Source: Rheinheimera tangshanensis (GTDB lineage Bacteria; Pseudomonadota; Gammaproteobacteria; Enterobacterales; Alteromonadaceae). Taken from it: a stretch of DNA of 64,000 nucleotides. The position numbers and the translations under genes were made by a program. The stretch's first letter is position 1; each line of letters begins with the position of its first letter. Below are positions 43,822 to 54,036 of the stretch, piece by piece. The notes beneath the pieces are model-generated. The model was not told where the DNA came from and made no database searches. It saw only the letters and a list, made by a program, of their open reading frames with translations. The DNA lies in contig NZ_BMLH01000007.1 of assembly GCF_014645135.1 (NCBI RefSeq), forward strand, positions 49,334 through 113,333, written 5' to 3'.

Positions 43822-44949
43822 TTAACGCAGTTGATCAACCACAGCAAGCACAGCAACTAAGCTATCCTGTCCCAGCTTCATCGAACGTACATCAGACCAG
43901 CCGTAGTCTAAATCTGGTAGGTTCGCATTGTCTTTAAATGGCATTTCAAGAGTGTACGACAGACATTTAAACTGTTCTGCTACCCAGGTCGAGGCGATAG
44001 TCAGATTAGCCTTACCTGGCTCATCCAGTTCATAGCCAAATTCAGTTTGGAACTCAGGTGTTACTAATAAAAGCGCATTTTTAAACGCAGTTTCCAGTTG
44101 TTGCATTTTGGCATTGTAAGAAGGCACACCTTCAGAGCCTGCAACAAAGTTATACGGCAGGTTTTCATCGCCATGCACATCCAGCAGCATATCTACACCG
44201 ATTTCCAGCATCTGCTGGCGGACTAAATACACTTCTGGGCTTTTTTCCATACTGGGTGTTTGCCATTCGCGGTTTAAATTCACTCCAGCAGCGTTGGTCC
44301 GTAAATGACCTCGCACGCTACCGTCCGGGTTCATATTTGGCACTATGTAGAACACCGCTTTGTCCAATAAGGTTCGAGACACGGCGTCATCTTCATCCAA
44401 AAGTCGGTCTAATAAACCTTCAACAAACCACTCGGCCATAGACTCCCCCGGATGTTGACGGGCGGTGATCCAGATTTTTTTCTTGCCATCAGCAGGCTCA
44501 CCCACCACCAGCATACTCATATCACGGCCGTCCAGGGTTTCACCCAGCTCAACAATTTGCGCCATACCAGAGCTTTGTGCCGAGTGTAATAAATCCATAT
44601 GACGTTCATAGCTGTAGGGTGCGAAATAAGCGAAGTAGACAGATTCAGCTTCAGGGTAATGGGTGATGACTAATTCATCATTTACTAACTGTGTCTCAAC
44701 TCTGAACCAGGTTTCTCTGTCGTAAGAGGCAACAGCCTGATAGCCTTTCCAGCCATCCGGGTAAGCCGAATCTTTGACGTTTACAATACGGATAGTATGA
44801 GGTTCAGGGCTTTGAGAATGTAAACGGAAGTGGAACCACTGATAAAAGTCTGAGTTGTGGTCTTTACGGATGGCCAGCTGAATATCGGCTGGATGTTCGG
44901 CTTTGATCACGTCAATATTACCGCTGTCAAAATTACAGGTAATTTTCAT
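43822..44949 (-). CDS. M14-family cytosolic carboxypeptidase (AGBL/CCP-like)
   Basis: 375-residue zinc carboxypeptidase of the M14D (Nna1/CCP) type, without signal peptide. An N-terminal beta-sandwich (about 1-120, with YPDGWKGYQAVASYDRETWFR) precedes the catalytic domain. Zinc ligands His and Glu lie in RQHPGESMAEWF; the third His is in LLDVHGDENLPYNF. Arg and Asn contacts are in VPNMNPDGSVRGHLRTNAAGVNLNREW, and the general base Glu is in YTLEMPFKDN. In eukaryotes such enzymes trim glutamates from tubulin tails; bacterial members have an unknown substrate, likely peptides. It stands alone. Confidence 0.9.
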   Translation of the reverse strand: MKITCNFDSGNIDVIKAEHPADIQLAIRKDHNSDFYQWFHFRLHSQSPEPHTIRIVNVKDSAYPDGWKGYQAVASYDRETWFRVETQLVNDELVITHYPEAESVYFAYFAPYSYERHMDLLHSAQSSGMAQIVELGETLDGRDMSMLVVGEPADGKKKIWITARQHPGESMAEWFVEGLLDRLLDEDDAVSRTLLDKAVFYIVPNMNPDGSVRGHLRTNAAGVNLNREWQTPSMEKSPEVYLVRQQMLEIGVDMLLDVHGDENLPYNFVAGSEGVPSYNAKMQQLETAFKNALLLVTPEFQTEFGYELDEPGKANLTIASTWVAEQFKCLSYTLEMPFKDNANLPDLDYGWSDVRSMKLGQDSLVAVLAVVDQLR

Positions 44950-45231
44950 AACATATCCACTTGGTTAGGTAACAGATGCTGCCTTGGGGCAGTCTTAACG
45001 GACCGGCATCATAACACTATCCCCTTCGCACTTGAAGCCACAGCTTTGTTGACTAGAGACTGCCTTTCTCCTTTTTTTGTCGGGCGCTGCAAAACCTGCC
45101 CTTCAAGGTCCCTGATATGCATGACGCATCGCTTTGGGGATCACTGCGTGCTGATCTGCAGCTACCACAGATTTAGTAACCTTCGATAACAAAAAAGGCC
45201 GCACTAAGGCGGCCCGTTCAACGTTCTTTTA
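44950..45231. repeat. Intergenic region with a copy of the znuD-side repeat
   Basis: 282 bp without a gene. Bases 45023-45055 (CCTTCGCACTTGAAGCC and CAGCTTTGTTGACTA) repeat the left arm of the element at 5716-5843 almost exactly. The rest of that element is not conserved here. The terminator of the long GAPDH gene follows at 45190-45214. Confidence 0.65.
45190..45214 (-). terminator. Terminator of the long GAPDH gene
   Basis: GGCCGC/GCGGCC stem with a 6-base loop and a T6 run on the minus strand, 18 bases after the stop. Confidence 0.9.
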
Positions 45232-46683
45232 TTATTTGCTGATAGGTAAGGTTGGGTATTTAATACCAGCCATCTCGTTCATCACTCGAATCACCTGAGT
45301 GCTGTAACCAAACTCGTTGTCATACCATACATAAAGTACACAGCGGTCATCCTGCACTATGGTCGCTTGAGAATCGACCACACCAGCATAACGTGAGCCG
45401 ACTAAGTCGCTGGAGACAATTTCAGTGGAACTGGTGAAATCGATCTGGTCTTGGAGCTCAGAAAACAGTGCTACTTTTTGTAAATAGCTGTTCAGCTCTT
45501 CACGGTTGGTTGTTTTATTCAGATTTAATGACAAAATTGCCATAGACACATTAGGGGTTGGAACCCGAATTGCATTTCCCGTCAGCTTACCTTTTAACTC
45601 TGGTAAGGCTTTAGCGACAGCGCTGGCGGCACCCGTTGAAGTGATCACCATATTCAGTGGTGCTGCACGACCACGACGTTCTGCTTTGTGGTAGTTGTCG
45701 ATTAAGTTCTGATCGTTGGTGTACGAATGCACAGTCTCTACGTGGCCGTTTTTGATGCCGTATTCATCGTTCAGAGCTTTTAACACAGGCGTGATCGCAT
45801 TAGTTGTGCAGCTTGCAGCTGAAACGATGCGGTCTTGTGGCTGGATCATGCTGTGATTCACACCATAGACCACGTTGTGCACTTCGCCTTTGGCCGGAGC
45901 TGTTAATAACACTTTCGCAGCGCCTTTGGATTTAAAGTGAATAGACAGTTCTTTGTCATCTTTCCAAATACCCGTGTTATCCACCACCAGCGCATCGTGA
46001 ATGCCATAGGCGGTGTAATCGACCAACTCAGGTGAATCGGCATAAATCACTTTAATAAAAGTACCATTGGCCTTGATGCCGCCGTTTTCTTCATCCACGG
46101 TAATACTGCCGTTAAACGGGCCATGGATAGAATCGCGACGCAGCAGACTGGCGCGTTTCTCTAAATCACCTTTGCGACCGCCCCGCACCACTATGGCACG
46201 TAAGCGTAATTTACTGCTTGGGCCTGAGCGCTCCAGCATCAGACGGGCTAACAAACGGCCAATACGACCGAAACCGTACAGCACCACGTCCACAGGCTTA
46301 ATTTGATCGCCCCGGTGTAATATTTCAGACAGCTGACTATCTAAATACTGCTGCAAGGTTTGACCTTCGCCAGCATTTTTGTACAGATAAGCAAAAGCCA
46401 GCTTACCAATATCGACGCGGCCCGGAGCCAGTTCCATTTTGGAGATAGCTTCTAAAACCGGAAAACTTTCTCTTAAACGTAACTTCTGCTGTTCAAAACG
46501 TTCGACTGTTTTATGTGCTTTAATGATGTCAATAGTGGTTGCATTGACCAGAGGACGACCATAAACCACAACCTCAATGCCTTTATTGCGATACAAACGA
46601 CCTATAATAGGTTGCATGTTCTCAGCGTACTCCTGGCGCTCCTGCCAGCTGCGTTGATACTGTTCTTCGTGTGATAGAGTCAT
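45232..46683 (-). CDS. Glyceraldehyde-3-phosphate dehydrogenase, long form
   Basis: 483-residue GAPDH with an N-terminal extension of about 130 residues (ENMQPIIGRLYRNKGIEVVVYGRPLVNATTIDIIK) before the NAD domain. That is a type known from Shewanella and Vibrio relatives. The Rossmann motif VVLYGFGRIGRLLARLML, the catalytic Cys loop SAASCTTNAITPVL and the NAD-domain end LYVWYDNEFGYSTQVIRVM are intact, so catalysis between glyceraldehyde-3-phosphate and 1,3-bisphosphoglycerate is expected. I start at ATG 46683 (AAGGCG upstream); the frame continues 18 codons to a GTG at 46737. It is distinct from the standard gap gene at 56514. Confidence 0.88.
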   Translation of the reverse strand: MTLSHEEQYQRSWQERQEYAENMQPIIGRLYRNKGIEVVVYGRPLVNATTIDIIKAHKTVERFEQQKLRLRESFPVLEAISKMELAPGRVDIGKLAFAYLYKNAGEGQTLQQYLDSQLSEILHRGDQIKPVDVVLYGFGRIGRLLARLMLERSGPSSKLRLRAIVVRGGRKGDLEKRASLLRRDSIHGPFNGSITVDEENGGIKANGTFIKVIYADSPELVDYTAYGIHDALVVDNTGIWKDDKELSIHFKSKGAAKVLLTAPAKGEVHNVVYGVNHSMIQPQDRIVSAASCTTNAITPVLKALNDEYGIKNGHVETVHSYTNDQNLIDNYHKAERRGRAAPLNMVITSTGAASAVAKALPELKGKLTGNAIRVPTPNVSMAILSLNLNKTTNREELNSYLQKVALFSELQDQIDFTSSTEIVSSDLVGSRYAGVVDSQATIVQDDRCVLYVWYDNEFGYSTQVIRVMNEMAGIKYPTLPISK

Positions 46684-46752
46684 GGTTTCGCCTTTTACGT
46701 CTTGTAGGTTCAGAGGTGTGCCTGTGGTCATCGCCACATTCAGGCAGGCGCA

Positions 46753-46790
46753 TTGTAATTGAACATGTAATACTACGACAACAATTACAA
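46753..46790. promoter_or_regulatory. Inverted TTGTAATTG repeat upstream of the long GAPDH
   Basis: TTGTAATTG at 46753-46761 and CAATTACAA at 46782-46790 with a 20-bp spacer. A further TGTAAT occurs between them. The half sites are like those of HexR operators (TGTAAT...ATTACA), but no complete 15-bp site is formed here. It lies between the divergent long GAPDH and DUF2989 genes. Confidence 0.4.
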
Positions 46791-46848
46791 AAAGATTTTT
46801 TCTGAATTCTTCGTTATGCTGGAGGCAGAAAAGACGAATGAGATACTT

Positions 46849-47643
46849 ATGAAATATTTGCTGGTAAGCATTAGCTTGGTATTGCTGGGAGCCTGCTCTG
46901 AAGGTGAGCTGACGCTACGTGCTGTTTGTGAAAAAGAACCTGGAATTTGCAACGACTTAAATGATGATTCTCATTGTAACCTGCAACGCCGTGACCTGAT
47001 TATGCAGCGCTTTGAGGAAAAGCATCTGCCTTCGGATAAAAATAAATACCAGTTGCTGATAGATCTTGAAAAATACTCAAAATGTATTGAGTTGGCCGCA
47101 GGCATAGAGCATATCAAGCTGAAAGAAAAAACCAGCACTCGCATGGTAGGTTATATAACAAGCCTTAAAGAGATCAAACGTTTAAGTGATGAAACCATCA
47201 GCTCTGATGATCCGCATCTGTTGTATTACCACTGGTCGCGTAATAAGAGTGACAGTCATCTGCAGCGATTTTTGCAGGCTGAACAAAATAATCAGCTGGA
47301 AACACCAGAGCTGCAAATGGCATTAGTCAGTTATTACAGTAAAAGAGACAGAGAAAAAAGCATTCAACTGCTGCACCATGCTTTGGAGCTTTATCCGCCA
47401 CAACCTAAAGTCGACCCGGAAATTTATGCATCCTTGAGCAGTATGTTTTATAAGAAAAAAGATTACGCCAGCTCCTACCATTGGGCACTGCTGGCGCAGC
47501 AAAGCGGCGCTTTTAATGTCGAGCTGCAAGAGCTAAAAATTTATTTGGAGCAAGCCCAGCTTGATCACGAAAAAATTAAAGACACAGCTGAGCATACTAT
47601 GGCTCAGCTGCAGCTGGGGCACTTTACTCCGCCGAAATTTTAA
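46849..47643 (+). CDS. DUF2989 lipoprotein
   Basis: 264 residues. From ATG 46849 the N-terminus [19 protein letters not shown] is a lipoprotein signal with Cys16; an earlier in-frame ATG (46816) would put 11 charged residues before it and is rejected. The rest is helical and TPR-like (e.g. [30 protein letters not shown]), with Cys residues in the N-terminal third ([17 protein letters not shown]). The function is unknown in this family. The gene converges with msrB and overlaps it by 20 bases. Confidence 0.8.
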   Translation: MKYLLVSISLVLLGACSEGELTLRAVCEKEPGICNDLNDDSHCNLQRRDLIMQRFEEKHLPSDKNKYQLLIDLEKYSKCIELAAGIEHIKLKEKTSTRMVGYITSLKEIKRLSDETISSDDPHLLYYHWSRNKSDSHLQRFLQAEQNNQLETPELQMALVSYYSKRDREKSIQLLHHALELYPPQPKVDPEIYASLSSMFYKKKDYASSYHWALLAQQSGAFNVELQELKIYLEQAQLDHEKIKDTAEHTMAQLQLGHFTPPKF

Positions 47644-48022
47644 CATCCGCGTTAAAGAGTAATGATACGGAGTTGACACAATACCTTTGCCCGGTGGGAG
47701 CCGGGCCATCGTCAAACACATGACCTAAGTGTGCATCACAGTGCTGACATAAAATCTCGATACGGTTCATGCCATGAGAGTGATCTTTTTCATACTTGAC
47801 CTGACCTTTGATGGCTTTACTAAATGATGGCCAACCACAGCCGGAGTCAAACTTATCTGCAGAATCAAACAAGGGCTGCTGACAACAGATACAGTGATAA
47901 CAGCCTGTTGCTTTATTGTGCAGTAAGGAGCCGCTAAAAGGATACTCAGTACCCTTTTGCCGTGTCACTCTGTATTGCTCTTCGGTGAGTTGCTGACGCC
48001 ATTCTTGTTCAGTTTTTTTCAT
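47624..48022 (-). CDS. msrB: Peptide-methionine (R)-S-oxide reductase MsrB
   Basis: Reduces the R form of oxidised methionine in proteins. It is 132 residues with catalytic Cys115 in RYCVNS, the zinc ligands Cys44/Cys47 (CICC) and Cys92/Cys95 ([16 protein letters not shown]), and the substrate-binding block DSGCGWPSF. There is no signal peptide, so it is cytoplasmic. It overlaps the convergent DUF2989 gene at the 3' end and is separated from gnd by a terminator. Confidence 0.96.
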   Translation of the reverse strand: MKKTEQEWRQQLTEEQYRVTRQKGTEYPFSGSLLHNKATGCYHCICCQQPLFDSADKFDSGCGWPSFSKAIKGQVKYEKDHSHGMNRIEILCQHCDAHLGHVFDDGPAPTGQRYCVNSVSLLFNADVKISAE

Positions 48023-48110
48023 TCATTACTCCAGGTCAAAGGACAGGCAGCAAAACAAAAAGTGCTGCGCTGTTCAACAGCAGTTTATGCCGACAGTACT
48101 CTTAATACGT

Positions 48111-48134
48111 AAAAAGCTCCTTGCGGAGCTTTTT
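48111..48134 (-). terminator. Terminator of gnd
   Basis: AAAAAGCTCC-TTGC-GGAGCTTTTT hairpin, symmetrical, immediately after the gnd stop. Confidence 0.92.
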
Positions 48135-48136
48135 AT

Positions 48137-49666
48137 TTACTTAATTTTTTGCATCGGCCTGTCGGTATGACCCCAGTCGACATGGAAAGTTTTACCTTTA
48201 GCTTTATCCGTACGCTCAAAGGTGTGAGCGCCAAAATAATCCCTCTGCCCTTGCAGCAAGTTAGCAGGCAAGACGGCAGTACGGTACGAGTCGTAATAAC
48301 TTAAAGCTGAGCTTAATGCAGATACCGGAATACCTGTCATGGCTGCTTCAGCCACAGCCCGACGCCAGTTCATCTGATTGACAGAAATTTGTTTGGAGAA
48401 AAACGGATCCAACAGTAAATTCTGTAAATCGTCGTTACGCTCATAAGCTTCAGTAATAGACTGTAAAAACACTGCGCGAATGATACAACCTGCGCGCCAG
48501 ATTTTTGCAATCTCAGCAAAATTCAGTTGCCAACCATGCTCGGCTGCTGCGGTCTTCATTAAATCAAAGCCTTGTGCATACACACAAATTTTGGCGCAGT
48601 ACAGTGCGTCATGCAGCTGCTTGATCATCTGCTCAGCAGTCTGATTTGTGCAATGTTCACGCACAGGACCAGATAACAACGTAGATGCTAACACCCGCTG
48701 ATCTTTTAAAGTCGACATAGAACGGGCAAATACAGCTTCGCTGATCGTAGGTGCAGGACAACCTAATTCCAGACTGCTGACTGCAGTCCAAAGACCAGTG
48801 CCTTTTTGTCCGGCTTTATCCAGTATCACATCGACCAGGGGTAAGCCTGTTTCTGAATCTTTCGTGGCCAGCACTTCAGCGCTGATTTCCATCAGGTAAC
48901 TGTTTAATATGCCCTGATTCCACTCTTTAAATACTTTGGATACCTGCTCTGCACTCATACCAAGTGCGTCACGCATCACCTGATAGACTTCACAAATCAG
49001 CTGCATATCGGCATATTCGATACCGTTGTGCACCATTTTGACATAGTGACCTGAACCGCCCGGCCCAATATAAGTGGCGCAGGATTCTCCCTCTGTCACC
49101 GGATTACCGGGTTCGTGCCGTTCCAGCGGACGACCTGTTGCAGGGTCAACTTTGGCCGCAATAGCGCGCCAGATAGGTTCAATCCTGGTCCATGCATAAG
49201 GATCGCCACTTGGCATCAAGGAAGGGCCAAAACGGGCCCCCACTTCACCACCAGAGACCGCTGTACTGAAGAAAATAAATTTGCCTTCGTAGTGTTTTTC
49301 ACGGCGCACCGTGTCTGTCCACAAGCTATTGCCTGTATCAACAATAATGTCATCGGCCTGAATACCGGCATCGATCAGTTTTAAACAGACATCATCAACA
49401 GGCTTGCCGGCTGGCACAGATAAGATCACTAAATGAGGAGAGGATAAACGCGACAGGAGTTCTGTATAAGAGCTGCAGCTGATGACCCGGGCAGGTTTAT
49501 CGCCCCGCTCGGCTTTGTCCTGCGCTATCACAGCTTCCAGTTTTTTATGGTCTAAATCAAAAGCGGCAACCCGATAACCGTGATCAGCCAGGTTTAAAAT
49601 GAGGTTCTTCCCCATGACACCTGCGCCGACAAAACCTATATCACATAATACGGATGTCTCAGACAT
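48137..49666 (-). CDS. gnd: 6-phosphogluconate dehydrogenase, decarboxylating
   Basis: Converts 6-phosphogluconate to ribulose-5-phosphate, CO2 and NADPH (oxidative pentose phosphate pathway). It is 509 residues: NADP domain with GFVGAGVMGKNLILNLADHGY, then catalytic segments FFSTAVSGGEVGARFGPSLM, GPGGSGHYVKMVHNGIEYADM (catalytic Lys and Glu region) and the helical C-terminal domain with AQRDYFGAHTFERTD. AAAGGA precedes the ATG. It follows glgX by 89 bp with no terminator between, so it may be the last gene of the glycogen unit. Confidence 0.95.
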   Translation of the reverse strand: MSETSVLCDIGFVGAGVMGKNLILNLADHGYRVAAFDLDHKKLEAVIAQDKAERGDKPARVISCSSYTELLSRLSSPHLVILSVPAGKPVDDVCLKLIDAGIQADDIIVDTGNSLWTDTVRREKHYEGKFIFFSTAVSGGEVGARFGPSLMPSGDPYAWTRIEPIWRAIAAKVDPATGRPLERHEPGNPVTEGESCATYIGPGGSGHYVKMVHNGIEYADMQLICEVYQVMRDALGMSAEQVSKVFKEWNQGILNSYLMEISAEVLATKDSETGLPLVDVILDKAGQKGTGLWTAVSSLELGCPAPTISEAVFARSMSTLKDQRVLASTLLSGPVREHCTNQTAEQMIKQLHDALYCAKICVYAQGFDLMKTAAAEHGWQLNFAEIAKIWRAGCIIRAVFLQSITEAYERNDDLQNLLLDPFFSKQISVNQMNWRRAVAEAAMTGIPVSALSSALSYYDSYRTAVLPANLLQGQRDYFGAHTFERTDKAKGKTFHVDWGHTDRPMQKIK

Positions 49667-49755
49667 TTGATTTTCCTTTTAAAATCCGGCACTGCAAAAG
49701 TGGCCGCGATTATACTGGAAAACTGCGGATAAAGAAAAAGCCAAGCTGAAAAAAC

Positions 49756-51786
49756 TCAGCTCCAAATGGATAAAGATCGTGCGCTTTGCATATAACGTGT
49801 TCTTGTTGCTGCTTTTTCCAGCGGTTCACCCGTGTCAAATTCCGTATCCAGCAACAGCTGCCAACTTTTTTTCGGTAAATCGACCTGCAGTGGATGATCC
49901 GCTGCGTTGATAATCACCAAAAGACTTTGCTGATCTTTTAAATGCTCTATCACAAAAACACAGTTGGTTTTGTAGGGATCAGTCCAATGTTCGTCTTGTT
50001 TCACACTTCCATCGGGCAGATACCAGCTCACCTGATGTTTGTCACCATGCAATTGATACTGATCATCCAACAAAGAGAGTTGCTGCAGACAGCTAAATTG
50101 TTGGCGTAGCCGAATCATCTTTTTGACAAAAGCTAAAAATTGACTGGCCTGATAATCCAGATGCCAGTGTAACCAACTGATCTCATTGTCCTGACAATAA
50201 GCGTTATTGTTACCTTGTTGAGTCTGACTCAGCTCGTCTCCTCCGAGCCAGTGTACTATGCCCTGACTGAGCATCAGAGTGGCGACTAAATTTCGTTTGT
50301 GCTGGTATCTGTTGCGCAGAATATCAGCGTCGCTGCTGGGCCCTTCCACACCGTAATTGACGCTTAAATTATGACCATGCCCGTCACGATTTTGCTCTGC
50401 ATTCAGCCAGTTGTGCTTATCCTGATACGACACCATATCCTGCAAGGTAAACCCATCGTGATAACTGATGTAATTCACACTGCAACAAGCTGGCTTGTGA
50501 TGCTTCTGAAAAATATCGCGGGATCCTAACAACCGGGTAGCAAATTGTGGTAATTGGCCAGGATCCTGACGCCAGAAAGAGCGAAAGGTGTCTCTGCATT
50601 TATCATTCAGTTCAGACCAATGCGCCGGAAATTGGCCGAGCTGATAACCAAAGGGACCTAAATCCCATGGTTCGGCTATTAATTTCACCTGACTTAATAC
50701 AGGGTCCTGTGCTATCACTTGTAAAAAAGTTGCGTACGCATCAAAGCGTTTATGCTCACGGGCTAAGGTCACGGCCAGATCAAAACGAAACCCATCGACT
50801 TGCATCTCAGTGGCCCAATAGCGCAATGCATCCAACACCAAACGCTGTGTCATTGGATGAGCAACATTGAGTGTATTGCCACAGCCACTGTAATTGCAGT
50901 TCTGCTGGTAGTCGGTAATATCGGCATGATTTTCAAACAGGTAATAATGCCGGTTTGCCAGGCCTCTGAAGCTTAAGCGGTAATCCTCTGCTTCAGCCGT
51001 GTGATTAAACACCACATCCAGAATGACTTCCAGGCCATGCTGGTGATAAGTGCGAACCAGCTCTTTAAACTCCTTGACTGCATCATCTACCTGATAGCGG
51101 GCGTCCGGAGAAAAAAAGTTGATGGGGTTATAACCCCAGTAATTACTTAGTTTCAGCTTTTCTAACCGAGGTTCACTCATAAAACTGGCGACAGGCAACA
51201 ATTGAACCGTCGTGATACCTAAGTCTTTTAAGTGCCGGATCACAGCGGGATGGCACATGCCCTGGTATTTACCACGCAGCGGTTCCGGCACATCAGGATG
51301 TAGTTTGGTCAGACCTTTGACATGAGCTTCGTAGATAATAGTTTTTTCACGGGGGATGGCTGGTTTTTTTGAGCCTTGCCAGTCAAATTCAACGGTTCTG
51401 AGCACAGCCTTAGGCACCATATAATGACTATGCACCTGATAAAGCCGTTCGTTCCATACCAGAGCCCGGTTTAACTGTTTGGCGTAGGGATCGATCAACA
51501 GACGGTTGCGATCAAACACTAAGCCTGAACTGGCCTGACACACCCCTTCTGCACGTAATCCATACAGAGTGCCTTGCTCAATGCCAGCCACATGCAAGTG
51601 CCATGATTCACCAGTGCGGGCGAAAAACTCAATTTCTGCCAAGGGCTCTTCTGTATCAGCACAAAACAGACATAACCAAAGCGCAGAAGCATCAGGAGCG
51701 TAAACCGAAAAATTCCAGCTGTCCGATCCGGTTTGCTGTGGTCCTGGTGGATATACACTACCCACTGTGCTTATCCATTCAGACAT
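49756..51786 (-). CDS. glgX: Glycogen debranching enzyme GlgX
   Basis: Isoamylase-type enzyme that cleaves alpha-1,6 branches left by glycogen phosphorylase. It is 676 residues. It has a CBM48 domain (about 15-115), then a GH13 barrel with the four conserved regions: ILDVVFNHTAE, MQVDGFRFDLAV (nucleophile Asp), VKLIAEPWDLG (acid/base Glu) and NYISYHDGFTL (third Asp). The open frame begins at a GTG four bases before the glgB stop; I prefer ATG 51786 with AAGG eight bases upstream. It overlaps or abuts glgB and precedes gnd. Confidence 0.94.
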   Translation of the reverse strand: MSEWISTVGSVYPPGPQQTGSDSWNFSVYAPDASALWLCLFCADTEEPLAEIEFFARTGESWHLHVAGIEQGTLYGLRAEGVCQASSGLVFDRNRLLIDPYAKQLNRALVWNERLYQVHSHYMVPKAVLRTVEFDWQGSKKPAIPREKTIIYEAHVKGLTKLHPDVPEPLRGKYQGMCHPAVIRHLKDLGITTVQLLPVASFMSEPRLEKLKLSNYWGYNPINFFSPDARYQVDDAVKEFKELVRTYHQHGLEVILDVVFNHTAEAEDYRLSFRGLANRHYYLFENHADITDYQQNCNYSGCGNTLNVAHPMTQRLVLDALRYWATEMQVDGFRFDLAVTLAREHKRFDAYATFLQVIAQDPVLSQVKLIAEPWDLGPFGYQLGQFPAHWSELNDKCRDTFRSFWRQDPGQLPQFATRLLGSRDIFQKHHKPACCSVNYISYHDGFTLQDMVSYQDKHNWLNAEQNRDGHGHNLSVNYGVEGPSSDADILRNRYQHKRNLVATLMLSQGIVHWLGGDELSQTQQGNNNAYCQDNEISWLHWHLDYQASQFLAFVKKMIRLRQQFSCLQQLSLLDDQYQLHGDKHQVSWYLPDGSVKQDEHWTDPYKTNCVFVIEHLKDQQSLLVIINAADHPLQVDLPKKSWQLLLDTEFDTGEPLEKAATRTRYMQSARSLSIWS

Positions 51787-51803
51787 CTGCTCTGCCTTGC
51801 TGC

Positions 51804-53981
51804 TCACGATATTTTTCTTCTCAAATACAGGGTCGATAAAGGAGGCAAATCCAACTGCACCATGTAGTTTAACCCGAAGGCCGCAGCTGCAAAGGCCGGT
51901 AAATACTCTCCGACAGGGTAATTACTGCCCCAATAGTATTCGCTGTCCGTATTGAGGATCACTTCGTATTCGCCTGGCTCAGCTACGGATAAACGGAAGC
52001 CGCTGCGAGGAACAGGCGTAAAGTTACTGACCACGTACACCGCATTGGCGTGTTTGTCCAAACGATAAAAACTCAAGGTACTGTGTTCAGCATCCTGATA
52101 ATTAATCCAGCGAAAACCAGCCGCCTCATGGTCCAACTGATGCAATGGGGGGCAAGCTTTGTAGGTCAGGTTTAAGTCACGGAACAGCTGTTGTACACCC
52201 CTGTGTTTATCAAAAGATAATAAATACCATGGCAATTGCTGGTTATGATCCCACTCAGTGCCCTGACCAAATTCATTGCCCATAAAATTCAGCTTTTTAC
52301 CCGGATGGGCAAACATAAATGCATAATAAGCGCGTAAATTCGCAGCTTGTTGCCACTCATCTCCAGGCATCTTATTGATAATACTGCCTTTGCCATGCAC
52401 CACTTCGTCGTGAGATAACGGCAGGATAAAGTTCTCGTTGTACGCGTACACCATAGAAAAGGTTAAATCGTTATGGTGGAACTTCCGATAGGCGGGGTCT
52501 TTTTTAATGTAACGCAGGGTGTCATTCATCCAGCCCATATTCCATTTAAAGCCAAAGCCTAAACCACCTAAATCTACCGGCCGGGTGACGCCATCAAAAG
52601 AAGTGGACTCTTCAGCTATCATCATGGCCTTCGGATACTGCCGATACACTTCAGTGTTGAGCCAGCGTAACAGACTGATGGCTTCGTAATTGTGATTACC
52701 ACCATCAACATTTGGCACCCACTCGCCGTCCCGACGTGAGTAATCCAGATACAGCATCGAAGCTACGGCGTCGACTCGCAAGGCGTCAATGTGGAAGTAA
52801 TCCAGCCAGAACAATGCACTGGCCACTAAAAACTGACGAACCGGGTCTTTACCATAATCGTAAATGCAGGAGTTCCAATCCGGATGCCAACCACGGCGAG
52901 GATCTTCGTATTCATACAAATGGCTGCCATCAAAGCGGGCCAGTCCATGCGCGTCTTCCGGAAAATGCGCCGGAACCCAGTCTAAAATCACTCCAAGTCC
53001 GGCCTGATGACAGGCATCGACAAAGGCCTTGAACTGATCAGGGGTGCCAAAACGTGAAGTCGCGGCAAACAAACCAAGTGGCTGATAACCCCAGGAGCCA
53101 GAGTATGGATGCTCCATTACCGGTAATAACTCGATATGGGTGTAGCCCATGTCCAGCACATAAGGAATAAGCTCAAGTGCAAGCTCAGTGTAGGTTAAAG
53201 GTTCACCATGCTGATTATGCTTCCACGAGCCCGGGTGCAACTCGTAGATGCTCATAGCTTCGTGATAAGGATCAACAGTGCGCTCTTGCCACTTCTGATC
53301 CTGCCATTTGTACTGTGAGTGGTCGAACACCAGCGATGCGTGTGAGGGGTACTGTTCGGCAGCAAAAGCCAGCGGATCGGCCTTGTGCGGTAGCAAATTA
53401 CCAAAGCTGTCTTTGATTTCAAATTTATACCGAACACCGGCTCCAACTTCAGGAACCAGCAACACCCAATGACCACATTCGGTGCGCTGCATAGGATGAC
53501 GCCTGCCATCCCATTGATTCATATCACCTATCAAACTCACACTGGATGCATTGGGAGCAAACACTGCAAAACGGGTCGCTTTGAGTGTCTTTTTACCCAG
53601 TTTCAATTCGACCAACTGAGCACCTAGCTGTTTATACAAATTCTCTGGCTTACTGTTGACAAAGTGTACGGCGTAGTAAGCCTCTTCTTCAAACTGATAA
53701 GGGTCGACCAGCTCGTAGCTATGGTGATGCGGTGTTTCAATCTGAAAGTAATAAGGACTGGTTTTGCGTTTAGTTGGCAATTCAAGCTCAAATAAACCGT
53801 GTAACACAGACTGAGCAACCATCTGCCCTAAAGACTTGCGGGTCGCAAGATCAAAAACTTCAACCTTTGCGGCATCCGGCAAATAAGCCCGGATCATAAA
53901 GCCTTTGGTTGTCCCTTTTTGCCAAGACAATACAGAAAATGGAGAAGAACAACTGGCAGAGGCTAACTGAGTTACGGACAT
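51804..53981 (-). CDS. glgB: 1,4-alpha-glucan branching enzyme GlgB
   Basis: Moves alpha-1,4 chains to alpha-1,6 positions to build glycogen branches. It is 725 residues with two N-terminal beta domains (the CBM48 is at about 140-240, VSLIGDMNQWDGRRHPM), the GH13 barrel with ILDWVPAHFPEDAHGLARFDG, IDALRVDAVASMLYLDYSR (nucleophile Asp) and MIAEESTSFDG (Glu), and LPLSHDEVVHGKGSI (third Asp). A C-terminal beta domain follows. AAGGAT precedes the ATG. It leads the glgB-glgX pair, 163 bp after malQ, with a hairpin between. Confidence 0.96.
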   Translation of the reverse strand: MSVTQLASASCSSPFSVLSWQKGTTKGFMIRAYLPDAAKVEVFDLATRKSLGQMVAQSVLHGLFELELPTKRKTSPYYFQIETPHHHSYELVDPYQFEEEAYYAVHFVNSKPENLYKQLGAQLVELKLGKKTLKATRFAVFAPNASSVSLIGDMNQWDGRRHPMQRTECGHWVLLVPEVGAGVRYKFEIKDSFGNLLPHKADPLAFAAEQYPSHASLVFDHSQYKWQDQKWQERTVDPYHEAMSIYELHPGSWKHNQHGEPLTYTELALELIPYVLDMGYTHIELLPVMEHPYSGSWGYQPLGLFAATSRFGTPDQFKAFVDACHQAGLGVILDWVPAHFPEDAHGLARFDGSHLYEYEDPRRGWHPDWNSCIYDYGKDPVRQFLVASALFWLDYFHIDALRVDAVASMLYLDYSRRDGEWVPNVDGGNHNYEAISLLRWLNTEVYRQYPKAMMIAEESTSFDGVTRPVDLGGLGFGFKWNMGWMNDTLRYIKKDPAYRKFHHNDLTFSMVYAYNENFILPLSHDEVVHGKGSIINKMPGDEWQQAANLRAYYAFMFAHPGKKLNFMGNEFGQGTEWDHNQQLPWYLLSFDKHRGVQQLFRDLNLTYKACPPLHQLDHEAAGFRWINYQDAEHSTLSFYRLDKHANAVYVVSNFTPVPRSGFRLSVAEPGEYEVILNTDSEYYWGSNYPVGEYLPAFAAAAFGLNYMVQLDLPPLSTLYLRRKIS

Positions 53982-54036
53982 GAACTATCCTTTTGATTTT
54001 TTTACCGTCTTAATTTCTAAGATAACAAATTAGATT

